A stretch of 64,000 nucleotides of DNA from Thraustochytrium sp. TN22 (taxonomy: Eukaryota; Sar; Bigyra; Thraustochytrida; Thraustochytriidae). The notes under the pieces were generated by a model that ran no database searches, was not told where the DNA came from, and saw only the letters and a list, made by a program, of their open reading frames with translations. The stretch lies in NCBI GenBank assembly GCA_013306675.1, contig JABLUY010000130.1, forward strand, positions 40,574 through 104,573, written 5' to 3'. Both the position numbers and the translations under genes were made by a program. Shown here piece by piece: positions 51,829 to 63,100 of the stretch (the stretch's first letter is position 1; every line of letters begins with the position of its first letter).

Positions 51829-54768
51829 TTACCCCAAAAGGGGTCGGCTCGCAGGTCGCCCGGGGCGGCCGCGGAGGCGGCGCACGATGGCGCCGATGGC
51901 GCCGAGGAGCAAAAGGCCGAGGCTGAAGCGCTGCGAGGCCGCCAGAGCGCCGCGGCGCTTCAAAGCCTCAATGTCGCCCGCCACAGCCTGCTGGAGCGCG
52001 TGCGCCGGGTCAAGCGGACGCACGTCGCGGTAGAGCAAGGCCTGGAGGGTGGCGAGACGGTCGATGAGCTGCATGCCGTCGCCGGCGCAAAAGGGCATAC
52101 ACACCTCAAGGTGGCCGCCGCCGGAGCCGGACGAGGACGAGCCCCCCCCTGTTGGCGACGAGGCCGACGCGGGCGTGCCAGAGCCAGTCGCCCCGGCGCC
52201 CTGCTTGTCGTCGAGCGAGGAGGAGCTGCCCATGGAGGCGAAGGAGCGCGAGGAAGCAAAGGACATGAGCGAGGCCTGGGAGGTGCCGGCGAAGCCTGGG
52301 CTGCCCCCGGGCGGCGTCGCGTAGGCGGTGGGCGGCGCAACAATGTTCATCGCGACGAGGGCCTTGACGGCGGCGCGAAGCTCGACGGAGGAGAGCGCCT
52401 CGGGCGTGGCAGCGATGGGGCCAAGCGACGTGGCGCCAGCCTTACGCTGCGCCCAGTCAGAGCCGCCGCCGCGCGCGTGCGCGCAAATGATCTTGCGCGC
52501 CTGCTCGGTGACCTCATCGTGCGTGAAGATGGACTTGTGCATGAGCGCCACGACGGCGCCGAGCGCCGCGCAGCAAGCCGCCAGCGAGGGCGCCACAAGC
52601 ACGCAGAGCAGGCGCAGGTGGTCGCGCGCGGCGAGCGCAGCGCTGGGCTCCACGAGCGCCGAGGAGCCGTTCGCGTCGGCGCCGTCGTCGCGGTCCGCCA
52701 CGGGCGCCGGGCTGCCCGGAAGTATGCGTAGGAGGTCCATGTTGGCGAGCGTGTGGAGCGCGGCGCGCAGTGCGACGATGTCGAGCGCAGCGCCCGGCAC
52801 GTTGGGCCGCAGCATGTCGGCCACGACCAGGGCAGAGCGCAGGAGCGGGCCAACGCGCACGGCGGCCAGGTCGCCGCCGTGCTGCGCGGAGAGCGAGCAG
52901 AGCGCCGTGGCCACGGCGCAGTATGGCGCGAGTGCCGGGAGCAGCTGGCCGCACGAGTACCGCAGGCGCAGGCGGCGGCGCGCCTCGTCCTCGAGATCCG
53001 CCGCCTGCGCGGGGCGCTGGCCTCGCGGCGGCACGAGCAGCGCCGAGAGCACGTTGGCCGCGCGGCGCGTCTGCTTGGCGGCCTGCGCGCGGTCCGTGAG
53101 GTCGAGGCCTGGCGGCAGGCAGGCGCCTGCGGCGCGCGCAAGGCGGAAGCAGAGCGCCATGCGCGACTGCAGCGCGGCGTCTGGGCCGGCTGGCGCGCTC
53201 GCGTCGGCGGGCGTGGCGCCCAGGAGCGCGGCTGCCACGAAGGCGGCGGGCGACACGAAGCTGATCTGGCGCTGCGCGCGCACGACGGCGTCGCCCACGG
53301 CCTTGACGCAGACCTCCTCGGAGATGTACACGGCCGGCTGCTGGTGCTGGTGCTGATGCTGGTGCTGGTGCTGCTTGGATGCGCGGCTGCCACTGCCGCC
53401 GCTGCTGCTCCCGTCGCTGCGGTCGCTGCTGTTGTCCTCGTCGTCCTCGTCAGCGTTGTCCGTGTCGCTTGCCACAGCAGACGGCACGGGGCGGCTCGCG
53501 GAATCCCGCGCGGCGCCCGCAACGGCGGCTTCGAGATCTTCAAGCACGGCGCGCACGGAGATGGCGTCGGCAAAGTTGACGTAGACGTTGCCGTAGTCGG
53601 AGGCGCCGCTGACAAGGCCGACGCCGGAGCGCAAGGTGCCGAGCAGCGACTCCTTCTGCTTTTTGGAGCCCAGCAGCTGGTCGACGTGGCCCTCGGTCTC
53701 GAGTGTGCGCTCGTAGTCGATGGTGCTGGGAAGGAGCGAGACGTCGTGCAGCGAGCCATCGCGCACGAAGCGCACGGCCATGAGGATCATGCCGAGCTTG
53801 GGGTCGCTGATCATGCCGGTGCGCGTGCGGCCGCCCTCGATGAAGACCTCCACGGGCGTGCCTTCGCGCAGCTTGCGCAGTAGGTAGGCGTAGAGCACCT
53901 TCTTGTAGAGGTTGTCGCCGCGAAAGGACCGGCGCAGAAAGAAGGCGCCGGCGAAGGAGAAGAGCGGGCCGATGATGGGGATGTTGAGGTTGTCGCCCGA
54001 GGCAATGTGCGGCACGGGCAGGTCAAAGCCGAAGTGCACGTAGCTCATGAGCAGGTAGTCGATGTGGCTGCGGTGCGTGGGCAGCAGCATGACGGCGCTG
54101 TGGCGGTGCGTAGCGTCCTCGAGGCTGTCCCGCGCGCGGCGCAGGCCGTCCAGGTCCACCATGATGGCCGAGAAGACCATGCGCCAGAGCTTGCCGAGCA
54201 TCCAGCCGAGCAGGCGCACGGCTGACATGCGGCAGCGGCCCTCGATGCGCGCGAGAATCTCCTTCATGCGCCTGCTGATGAGCTGCAGGCTCGGGTCGAG
54301 CGAGTCGGCGTCGCCGTCACCAGCGCAGCTGCTCTCGAAGCCCTCGGCCGGCGACTGCGTGGGCTCGATCTCGACGCGCGCGTTGTACATTTGCTGCATC
54401 GACAGCGGCGGGCCGACCAGGCCGCCGCCGCGGAAGCGGCCCAGCGCGAAGGCCAGGTCGCCGGCCAGCGCCGACAGCACGCGCCGCCACGTCGAGCCGC
54501 GCTCGGCCCTCGTCGGCAGCGCCTCCTCGCGCGACCCGCGCACTCTCCACAGCCCGCGCATGATGTCCACCACGCGCTGGCCCAGCGCCGGCGCGGCGGC
54601 CAGCGGCGCCGTGCCGGCCGCCTTGGCCGGCAGGCGCTCCGGGACGGCCACCACCACCATGTCCTCCGCGTTTCCGCGCGCTCCCGCGCCGGACGGCGAC
54701 GGCGCCCGCGGCGGCGGCGACGCCACGCGCCGCAGCAGGCCCGCTAGCGGTCGCTCTGCCGTCTCCAT
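51829..54768 (-). CDS. Glycerol-3-phosphate / dihydroxyacetone-phosphate acyltransferase (PlsB/GPAT-like)
   Basis: 979 aa in a single exon. All four PlsC-superfamily blocks are present: HRSHIDYLL (catalytic His232 and Asp237), GAFFLRRSF (about 274), FIEGGRTRTG (about 309) and SLLPSTIDYERT (about 344). The spacing and the long C-terminal helical region fit the mitochondrial GPAT/GNPAT/PlsB branch, which makes lysophosphatidate or acyl-DHAP as the first step of glycerolipid or ether-lipid synthesis. An Asp/Ser/Gly plus His-Gln repeat insertion lies at about 430-475. A C-terminal hydrophobic helix (FSLGLLLLGAIGAIV) is followed by Arg-rich sequence, suggesting a tail membrane anchor. No AKL-type peroxisomal signal is present, which argues for ER or mitochondrial location. 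Confidence 0.9.
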   Translation of the reverse strand: METAERPLAGLLRRVASPPPRAPSPSGAGARGNAEDMVVVAVPERLPAKAAGTAPLAAAPALGQRVVDIMRGLWRVRGSREEALPTRAERGSTWRRVLSALAGDLAFALGRFRGGGLVGPPLSMQQMYNARVEIEPTQSPAEGFESSCAGDGDADSLDPSLQLISRRMKEILARIEGRCRMSAVRLLGWMLGKLWRMVFSAIMVDLDGLRRARDSLEDATHRHSAVMLLPTHRSHIDYLLMSYVHFGFDLPVPHIASGDNLNIPIIGPLFSFAGAFFLRRSFRGDNLYKKVLYAYLLRKLREGTPVEVFIEGGRTRTGMISDPKLGMILMAVRFVRDGSLHDVSLLPSTIDYERTLETEGHVDQLLGSKKQKESLLGTLRSGVGLVSGASDYGNVYVNFADAISVRAVLEDLEAAVAGAARDSASRPVPSAVASDTDNADEDDEDNSSDRSDGSSSGGSGSRASKQHQHQHQHQHQQPAVYISEEVCVKAVGDAVVRAQRQISFVSPAAFVAAALLGATPADASAPAGPDAALQSRMALCFRLARAAGACLPPGLDLTDRAQAAKQTRRAANVLSALLVPPRGQRPAQAADLEDEARRRLRLRYSCGQLLPALAPYCAVATALCSLSAQHGGDLAAVRVGPLLRSALVVADMLRPNVPGAALDIVALRAALHTLANMDLLRILPGSPAPVADRDDGADANGSSALVEPSAALAARDHLRLLCVLVAPSLAACCAALGAVVALMHKSIFTHDEVTEQARKIICAHARGGGSDWAQRKAGATSLGPIAATPEALSSVELRAAVKALVAMNIVAPPTAYATPPGGSPGFAGTSQASLMSFASSRSFASMGSSSSLDDKQGAGATGSGTPASASSPTGGGSSSSGSGGGHLEVCMPFCAGDGMQLIDRLATLQALLYRDVRPLDPAHALQQAVAGDIEALKRRGALAASQRFSLGLLLLGAIGAIVRRLRGRPGRPASRPLLG

Positions 54769-55661
54769 CGCGCCCGCGCCCGCGCCCGCGCCGTCGCGGT
54801 GGCGCTGCTCTGGCTCAAGGGCCCGCCGCTGACGAAATGAAATGCCGCGCGCCGCCGGCCCGTGCGCGCAGCCCGCTGCGCGCCCGCCCGCCCGCTCGCC
54901 GCGCGCCGCCTGCCCGCGCGCGCGCGCTCGCCGCGCGCCCGCCTGCCGCGCGCGCGCCCGCGCCGCTGCCCGCCGCCGCCGCCGCGCGCGCGTCGGCGGG
55001 ATGCCGGATGGGTGATTGGATGCCGCTGCGCAGCGGCCAGCCTGATCAGGCGCTGCTCCTGACCTGCCTGGCCTGGCCGACAGCGCCTGACGACAGCGCA
55101 GCGACAGACTGCGCCAGCAGCGGAGGCCGGCGGCGAGCGCGGCGCGGCGGCCAGCCGGCAGGCGGCCAGGCGCACGCAGGCGGCCAGGCGCGCTCGGCGC
55201 GGCGCAGTAGTAGTACAGCGCAGCGCCTGGCTGCTGGCAGCGCGTGCGTGCGTGCTGCCTGGCAGCCAGGCAGCCTAGCTAGGCTGCCAGTGCACTGCAG
55301 TGACTGCAGCGTGGCACGCGCGTGCGGGCGAAAGGGGCTGCGGAGAGCCTTGCAATTCGGGCGCAATGCGATTGAATGCTGACTGCTCTGGCTGCAGTGA
55401 GCTCGGATCACCGTCAACTTGTGTCAAGGGCAGGGCAGTGGGCAGGGCGGCAAGCGGGTGAATGGGCGGCCACGTGCCAGGGCTCGTGGCTCGCGACCTC
55501 GGTCGCGAACCGCGCCGCGCCGGCGGGTCCTTGATCAAGCGCACTTGCAGTTGGCGCAGAGGAGCGAGCGGTGCGGGGCCCGCGCGGCCAGTGCTGATGC
55601 GCGGCGGAACGCGCGTCTCTTCTTACATGGTCATGGATTTCTTGGTGCGTCTCTGACTCGG
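54769..55661. other. Intergenic region, no gene recognised
   Basis: About 890 bp between two minus-strand genes: the 5' side of the acyltransferase and the 3' flank of the 5-phosphatase. The left part is almost pure GC with CGCGC runs. GGCGGCCAGG(C) units recur at 55145-55195 (GGCCAGCCGGCAGGCGGCCAGG). Nothing coding is supported. Confidence 0.45.
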
Positions 55662-58529
55662 TCAAAGGACGGGCTCGAAGCATCGGCGCGGGACGAGACC
55701 CTCGCTGCCCGCGATGCGGGCGACGTACCAGCCGTCCTGGTCGTCCTCTTGGGGATTGATGGAGACGACGTGGGCGCGGTCGCCCTGCGTGAAGGATAGC
55801 TCGTCGGCGTCGGCGGCGTCGTAGTCGGCGACAGCGACCATCTCTACGTAGAGGTCGGCGCCGAGAAAGTCCTCGGTCCAAGAGCGCGAGCCGCTCGAGG
55901 CGAGCCTGCGCGTGCCCGTGGCGAGCGCCTTGCGCACGGCATTCATGAGGCGCTGGCGGCGGTTGAGCTCGCTCTCGAGCGTGCGCTGGCGCTCCTCGGC
56001 CTCGCGCAGGCGGGCAGCACGCTCGGCCTTTTTGCGGTCGTAGCGCAGCGCGGTGGCCTTGCGCAGCGCCTTGAGCGTGTTGCCGACGCTGGAGCGGCGC
56101 GACTTGGTGATGGCGCCCAGCGCGTTGACCGAGGAGGCCGGGAAGTAGCCGATGGCGCCGTCCACAAGGCGGCGGCCCAGCAGCCAGCCGTCGTCAATGA
56201 GGATCTTCTCCTCCATGAAGAGCTCCAGCAGGTCGCCGGCCCGGAACGAGACCTCCTCGGTCGAGGTCGCGTAGAAGTCGCGCACCGCCACCACCGTGCG
56301 CGCTGGCTCGCTTGCCATCATGCCGGGGGCGGCTGCGCTGGTCAGCTCGCCGTCGTCGCTGTACCAGTCGCGCTCCAGGGAGAGGTCCTCATCCTCGTCC
56401 TCGTCCAGGCCGGTTTGCACGGTTCGGCGCCCGCCGGTAAGGCTGCCGTCGTCGGAGAGGGCGCCACTGTGAGCGCCACTGCCGAGATCCTCGCCGGCCG
56501 CGGGGCTCCCGAAGCTCCCGAAGCTCCCAAAGCTCGCGCCCTCCTCGTCGTCCGGCAGGCCGTCGCGGTCGTGGTCGTGGTCGTGGTCGTGGTCGTCATC
56601 GCCGTCGGCCGACTTTTGCTCCAGAAGCGCGGCCGAGTCGGGCTGCGGCGACACGAGGTCGTCGAGCGTCGCAAAGCCGGGGCCAGCTGGAGAGGCGGCA
56701 TGGTTCTTCTGGTGATGGTGCGGTTGACCCTGCTGGGCCTGCAGGCCCTGCTGGGCGGCCCGGTGGCGGCGGCGCGAGGCTTGCGAGCCGCCGCTGGCGA
56801 CCGAGAAACCGCCCGAGGCGGGTGACTTGAGCGCGCCCGAGAGCTCGACAAAGGGCATGACGAACTCGGCGCCCACCGGCTTGTGGTCGGAGATCTTGTA
56901 GTCTGCGCACGAGTAGTAGGAGCACTGCTGCACGGTGTTGGTGGCAACGGTGTCGTCGTGGCGCCAGAGAATGCGGTCACACCAGGCCGGCGTGCGCGGG
57001 ACCTTCTTGCCGCCATCCTTGGAGCCGCGGGTATCGTAGTGGTTGGTCCCAGGCTGGAACTTGTAGGTGGGCACGAAGTTAATGACACCTTCATGGAACT
57101 TTTGAAAGACGCGGTCGTGGGCGCGCTCCGTGATGAGCTGGTCGTGCTCCATGAGGCGGGGCAGATTCTTTTGGCGAATCAGCGCGATCGTTTCTCTCCA
57201 CGAGAACGAGTCGATGCGATAGTTCAGGTCGCCGAACCAAAAGATGAGGTCGTGGTGCTCAATTTGCAGCGGCTCATCGTCCACGCGGCCGTACGAGAAC
57301 GCCAGCAGGTCCGACTGTCGCGAGAAGTCTTCGCCCACGGGCAAGCCCGTGATGCCGCTGGCCTTGAGCCGGTCTCCATACGGCCCCATGCCCTGCTGCG
57401 GCGCGGGCGGCGATGCCGCCGCCGCGGCCCCGGCCGCCGAAGACGCGGACCCGCTGCCCTGCCAGCGCTGCGGCACGCCCAGCCGCAAATGCGCCGGCTG
57501 CTGCGGCTTGAGCTTGCGGATCGACTCGTTGATGCGGCTCAGGCTCCGGCCCGCCGTCGATTTGCGCGCCCGCGTCCGCAGCCGCGACAGTCGCGTTGGG
57601 GAGCTCGGCGGCGAAGCATCGCCCGTCACGCTGGCCGCCTCGTCGAGCGCTGCGGCCGTGGCGACCAGCGCCGCTTCCTCCTCGTCCTCGTCCTCGTCCT
57701 CGTCCGCCGCCGCCGCCGCCGCCGCCGCCGCCTCTGCGTCGGCTTCTTCGAGGTCCAAGTCGTCCTGGTGCTCAGCTTCGGCGCCCGGAAAGGCGGCGTC
57801 CTCGCCGGCGGCCTCCGGCTCCGGCTCGGACGCGAAGAAGCCACTGGCCGCCGCGACGAGGGGGAAGCGAAAGCCCTCCACCTCGCTCGCGCTGCGCAAG
57901 TCGTCGATGCTGCCGCGGCGAAGGCCGAGGAAAGTCTCCACCGGCACAATACTGCGCGAGAGGTACTCCTTGGAGGCGGACTCGTCGAGCGGCGCGAAGC
58001 GGAGGTTGTGGAAGATGCCTGCGTAGTCGGCGTTGCGCTTGAGCACCTCCTTTTGGTGCGCGCTCAGGTGGCAACCCACGAAGCAGAGCGTCTTGAACTT
58101 GTGCACGCCGGTCCGCAGGCGGAAGCGTATTGCCACGGCGCCCTTGTTTCCCAGCACGCCGAAGCGGCCCACGGCGTAGTAGCCGATCATGAGCTGCGAG
58201 ATGCGCGCGCGGTGTTCGCGGCGCACCAGCACGCACGTCATGACGCCAATGAGCTGCGAGACCGCCAGCACGCAGTACTGCGCGCCGCCATAGGCTTCGT
58301 GTGACTCCAGGCACTGCACGAACTGCCGCGCCCACAGCTCCGAGTTCTCTTCGCTGCGCTTGTTCTGCACGTACGTCGTCACGTCCGACAGCTGCACGAT
58401 CTCCTGCAGGCCCACCGCCACCACGTCCGGCGCCGTCGCCGACTTGCACAGCCACTTGCGCAGGTCCAGCCCGGTCCCGGTCTTGGCGTTCACGTTCCAC
58501 GACCCGATCAGGATCCGCAGCTTGGTCAT
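55662..58529 (-). CDS. Inositol polyphosphate 5-phosphatase with two SH3 domains
   Basis: 955 aa in a single exon. The catalytic IPPc domain begins at residue 4 (LRILIGSWNVNAK, VVAVGLQEIV, KGAVAIRF, FVGCHLSAHQ) and is interrupted by an acidic Ser/Ala/Glu-rich insertion (about 225-400). It then resumes with HHDLIFWFGDLNYRID, TPAWCDRILW and SDHKPVGAEF, so all catalytic and Mg-binding residues appear intact. A low-complexity linker follows with an acidic HD-repeat. SH3 domain 1 (about 742-800: VVAVRDFYATSTEEVSFRAG, GWLLGRR, GYFPASSV) and SH3 domain 2 (about 897-953: VAVADYDAADADELSFTQGD, GWYVARI, GLVPRRCFE) close the chain, with a coiled coil between. Such enzymes dephosphorylate PI(4,5)P2/PIP3. 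SH3 domains would recruit it to proline-rich endocytic or actin partners. Confidence 0.93.
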   Translation of the reverse strand: MTKLRILIGSWNVNAKTGTGLDLRKWLCKSATAPDVVAVGLQEIVQLSDVTTYVQNKRSEENSELWARQFVQCLESHEAYGGAQYCVLAVSQLIGVMTCVLVRREHRARISQLMIGYYAVGRFGVLGNKGAVAIRFRLRTGVHKFKTLCFVGCHLSAHQKEVLKRNADYAGIFHNLRFAPLDESASKEYLSRSIVPVETFLGLRRGSIDDLRSASEVEGFRFPLVAAASGFFASEPEPEAAGEDAAFPGAEAEHQDDLDLEEADAEAAAAAAAAADEDEDEDEEEAALVATAAALDEAASVTGDASPPSSPTRLSRLRTRARKSTAGRSLSRINESIRKLKPQQPAHLRLGVPQRWQGSGSASSAAGAAAAASPPAPQQGMGPYGDRLKASGITGLPVGEDFSRQSDLLAFSYGRVDDEPLQIEHHDLIFWFGDLNYRIDSFSWRETIALIRQKNLPRLMEHDQLITERAHDRVFQKFHEGVINFVPTYKFQPGTNHYDTRGSKDGGKKVPRTPAWCDRILWRHDDTVATNTVQQCSYYSCADYKISDHKPVGAEFVMPFVELSGALKSPASGGFSVASGGSQASRRRHRAAQQGLQAQQGQPHHHQKNHAASPAGPGFATLDDLVSPQPDSAALLEQKSADGDDDHDHDHDHDRDGLPDDEEGASFGSFGSFGSPAAGEDLGSGAHSGALSDDGSLTGGRRTVQTGLDEDEDEDLSLERDWYSDDGELTSAAAPGMMASEPARTVVAVRDFYATSTEEVSFRAGDLLELFMEEKILIDDGWLLGRRLVDGAIGYFPASSVNALGAITKSRRSSVGNTLKALRKATALRYDRKKAERAARLREAEERQRTLESELNRRQRLMNAVRKALATGTRRLASSGSRSWTEDFLGADLYVEMVAVADYDAADADELSFTQGDRAHVVSINPQEDDQDGWYVARIAGSEGLVPRRCFEPVL

Positions 58530-59108
58530 CCTGCCGCCTCGGCCGCTGCGCGCCTGGCCCCCGCTCGGCGGCCTCGTACGTCACCTGCACGCCGCGCGCC
58601 GCGCCTTGACCCGCTTCGAACCGCACGAGGCTTGGGTTCCCCTGCGACCGAGGCGCTGGCCTCGCTGCCGCGGCCGCGCGCTCGCCGCGCTCGCCTAGCC
58701 GCGCCGCGCCTAGCCGCGCCGCGCCGCGCCGCGCCGCGCCGCGCCGCGCCGCGCCTAGCCGCGCTCGCTCTGTCGCTCCGCGCCGCGCCGAGCGCCCCCG
58801 CGCGCGGCGGCGGGTGGAGATGGATGAACGCGACGGCTGGATCGATGGGCGCCGCTGCTGATGCGCGAGCGGGGCACGTGCCCGCGCGCGCCGCGCCGCG
58901 CCGCGCCGCGCCGCCCATCGTCGCCCGCCGCCGGCCCGCGCCCGCCCGCGCCGCGCCGCCGCCTGGCGCGCCCGCGCCGCCTGCCCGCGCCCGCTCCGCT
59001 CTGCGGCGGGCCGCGGCCTGGCTTGCGAGCGAGCGCGCCTGAGCGGGCGAGCGAGCGAGGGGCGGGCGGGCGGCGCGGCGCGGCGCGGCGAGAGCCGAGA
59101 GAGAGCCT

Positions 59109-59139
<31 letters not shown>

Positions 59140-60135
59140 GTCCGCGCCGCAAGGGCCGCGGCGCGTGTGCGGAACTCACTTGCGGCACGCGCCGCCAGTC
59201 GGCTATAGCGGCGCGCCAGTGCGGCGTCAGGCTTTGGTGGCCTTTGGCGGCTTTTGGTGGCGGTGCTGGTGGCGGCCGACGGGGGTGTGCGTGGCAGCGG
59301 TGACGGTCGGCCGCGGGGCGGAGCGGGGATGGGCTGTATGGACGAAGCGGAGCTACATACAGGAAGTGAGGTACTCGGAGGGCGGGCGGGCGAGCTTGAC
59401 GAGCGAGATCTGGAGAGCTAAAGACGAGCTGCTACCCGTACGAAGTTCGTCGAGCTCTTCATTGTCCCGCGACGCCCGGGCAGAGCTGTGCCGTAGTCCA
59501 TCACGATCCACATCACGACCGAGCCGGGTGGGCGCCAGCGTGCGGTCACATGAGACAGGGCACGCGCAGGCCGGCGGCGGCCGGCGGCGGCCGCGGCGGC
59601 GCCACCAGCGGCGGCGGCCGCCGGCGGCGGCGGCCGCCGGCGGCGGCGTCCTTCACTTCTGCTTTGGACTTCTGCTTTGGACTCATCACATCACTCATCT
59701 TCGCCACCGCGGCGCGGCGCTCAGGGCAAGCCCGTCATACACTTGGACTCCCTCGCTCAAGCTCAGGTTCAGGCTCGCCCTCGCTCACTGGTCGTTCACG
59801 CGTTGACATCATCCTTGGCCCAAGCGGCCATGCGCACTGCACCGCATCGTGATCAAGAATCAAGACGGAGGTGCGTTTTGCATATCATTTTGGCAGCCAG
59901 CCGGCCGGTGGCGGGCCAGGCCGGCCTGGCGGGCCAGGCTGCACTAGCTAGTGAGGCAATGGCCGCCAGGGCCAAGTGGCAACCAGAGCGCCAAATGGCC
60001 GCGAGGGCCATTTACACACGCTCGCTCATGGCCAGGCCGCAGGCGGCCGTGGCAGGCCAATGCACGCAGCGCGCGGCGCGGCGCCTCGGTCAGCAGAACA
60101 GAATCGAAGCAAGACACGAACTGGCTGATAGGAGG
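58530..60135. other. Divergent intergenic region with many simple repeats
   Basis: A 1.6-kb region between the 5-phosphatase start (-) and the G8-protein start (+). It contains a GCCGC(GCCTA) run at about 58695-58765, a (CAGG)n run at about 59110-59139, a (CGG)n-rich block at about 59570-59648, and GGCCAGGC repeats at 59900-59940 and around 60030. No gene is recognised. Confidence 0.5.
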
Positions 60136-63100
60136 ATGACAGCGGCGATGGCGGTGGCGGCGGCCGTGATGCTGGTGCTGGCGCTGGCGCAGCAGGCTCA
60201 CGCGCAGTGCACGCCGACGTCGAGGACGAGCGCGTCAGCGTACGCGGCGGACAGCGGGTTCGCCACAGCTGGGCTGGTGAACATGGCGAGCGCCACGGAG
60301 AACATCCAGCTGCGATTCACGCCCAACTCGCCGCCGGTCGGCTGGGACGCCAGCTCGAACTGCCCGCACGCGGCGAGCGGGCTCCTGGCGTGGGAGGACG
60401 CCGGCACGTGGGGCGGCTCGGTGCCCGCGCACGGCGCGGACGTGACGCTGCCCTCCGGCAGCAAGGTGCTCGTGAGCGGGTGCTCGATCGCCGCTGGCAC
60501 GGTGTTCGGCCTCATCAGCGTCCCGGCGACCTCGGAACTCATCTTCGCGGACGAGGACATTACTTTCGAGGCCACGGGCATGGACGTGCAGGGCAAGCTG
60601 GTCATGGGATCCGAGACCTGCCGCATCAACAGCCAGGTCGTCGTGACGCTGCACGGCAGCCGGCCGGTCAGCGTGCCCGCCGCGGCCACCTACAAGGGCA
60701 TCGTAGCGTCCGGCAGCGGAGCACTGGACCTGCATGGTGGCATCTACCACCCGACGTGGACGCGCCTGGCCGCAACGGCGTCGCCCGGCGACACGGACAT
60801 TTACCTGATGCACCGCGTCAACTGGCGGGCGGGCCAGCAGGTGGTGCTCACCGGCACGGAGTTCAAGGATTCGCGCGACTGGCATCGCAACGAGGAGCGC
60901 ACGGTGTCGTCCGTGGCCATTAGCGGCGAGTTCTCGCGCGTCACGCTCACACAGGCGCTGCAGTACACGCACTACGGCGGCCAAGAGTACCAGGGTGAAG
61001 TGGGGCTGCTCTCGCGCAACATTGTCATCCAGGGCGAGGCATCGTCCTCCGAGCCCACCGACACCTCGCCCGCTGTCTGCAGCGACGACACCTTCAGGAG
61101 CTACCCATGCGAGGACACCTACCTGACGGGCTTTGGCGGGCACACCATGGCGGCCGGCCCGGACGCCACGGCGCGCTTCGAGGGCGTTGAGCTGTACCGC
61201 ATGGGCCAGACCAATGCGCTCGCACGCTACCCGTACCACCTGCACCTGGTGGGCGACGGCGGCTCGCGGTCGTATCTCAAGCACTCCAGCATGCATCACA
61301 CCTTTTACCGGTGCGCTACGATCCACGGAACCAACAATACGCTCATGCAGGACAACGTCGCGTACGACGCCATTGGTCAATGCTACTACTCGGGTGAGGA
61401 CGGCGTCGAGGTCAACAACACGCTGGCCTACAACCTGGCGGCCCACGTGCACTTCATTGGCTACCCGCAGACCGCCGGTGCGCAGTTCATGTATGACGTG
61501 TACGGCCACGACAATCTCATCCAGCCCGCTGACACGACGGCCAGCGGCTTTTACATTACCAACGCCTACAATCGCTACTATGGCAACGCTGCCTCGGGCG
61601 GCTACGCGGGTTTCGCTATCGTCAAGCTGCCGCGGCCCATTATGAACTTTCAGACCACCGATGAGCTGCCACCGGGGCTGGCGCCGGACCAACGGCCCAT
61701 GCTCGAGTTTGACGGGAACTCCTGCCACTCTACAGGCTACTGGTGGGTGGTACGTTTCTCTCTTGTTCTCTTTCTCGTCGTTTTTCTATCTTGCGGGCAT
61801 GCGTGCGTGCAACATGCATCGCATCGCATTACATCGCGTCGCATCGCATCAGACGAATATTCACAGGCAGGTTCAAAACTAACGCCTTCTCCGCGCACAT
61901 CACAGATGGCTGGCTGCATCTACGTGGGCGGCCTTCTCGAGCACGTGGGCGACACCACACAGCTCATGTACAACCCAGGACGCCAAGTTTTTGGCCGCGA
62001 CACGCACTGCCTAACGAACCCAGAGAGCACCAACATTTACGAGCGCTACACGACGTGCCCCTTGGTGATGAACAACACCAAAGTGTTCCTGAGCAACTGG
62101 GGCCTCAACAACTGGGGCCTGCGGTCCACCATCGACGGCATCGAGGCGCACGATACGGTGCGCGCCGTGGCCATCCTCGGCACGCACTACGTGACCAACA
62201 TGCTGACCGTGTGCCGCACGGGCAGCTTCACGCCGGAGCAGCCCGATGAGGGCTGGTACGGCACGCGCTGGTTCGACTACCACATGGGCTTTGAATGGTA
62301 CGACACAGCGCAATTTCACATCATTGACGGCATCACCTTTCGCAACTGCGGCGCGGGGCCGACCAACCCAGACGACCCAGATGATCACGGCTCGCCTGTT
62401 TGGCGCGTCCTCACGCACTCCGACCGCTTCCTTCCGGGTGTCCTGCAGGGGACACGCAATGTGCGGTACGAGAACGTGGACCGCTCGCGCCTCGTCGTGC
62501 CCTCGGTCCCCGACTACCTGTCAGGCAGTGGCTGGCTCGCAAGCTGGCTCGACGCCGATGGCTCCGTCTTCGGCGCCGAGGACGGTTCCGATGGCCCCAA
62601 GATCATTGGCGCGGCGCGCAACGGCGTCGAGTGGTGGAACATGGGCGCCGACTGCACGCGGGACGCCGACACTGGCCTGTGGTACGTGTGCGACCAGACC
62701 GACCCAATCACAGGCTTCCGACGCAGCGTCGCGAGCTTTGAGGTCGTCTCCAACCAATTCTACCGCACGCAGTTCGAAAACCCGGACACCTATCACCTGT
62801 GCGGCAATGGCGAGTATCCGCGCTGGGATTGCCCGCGCATTGGGTCGGCCATGCGCCTCAGCATGTCGGGCGACCCCAACACGGTTGGCCTCCCGCTCTC
62901 CATCAATACTGTGGTCACCGGACCGACGCTCGGCGACGACGCCTGGGTGCTCCACTTTGACGACGGCCCTTCCTCACACGTCATCTTCAGAACCATGCAG
63001 CTCGACGAGGACGACCTCTTGCTCATCGCACTGCCGTACCCGCCCGAGGCGAGCTTCTCCATGCGCTACTACGCCGGCTACTGGTGCGCCTACGCCATTT

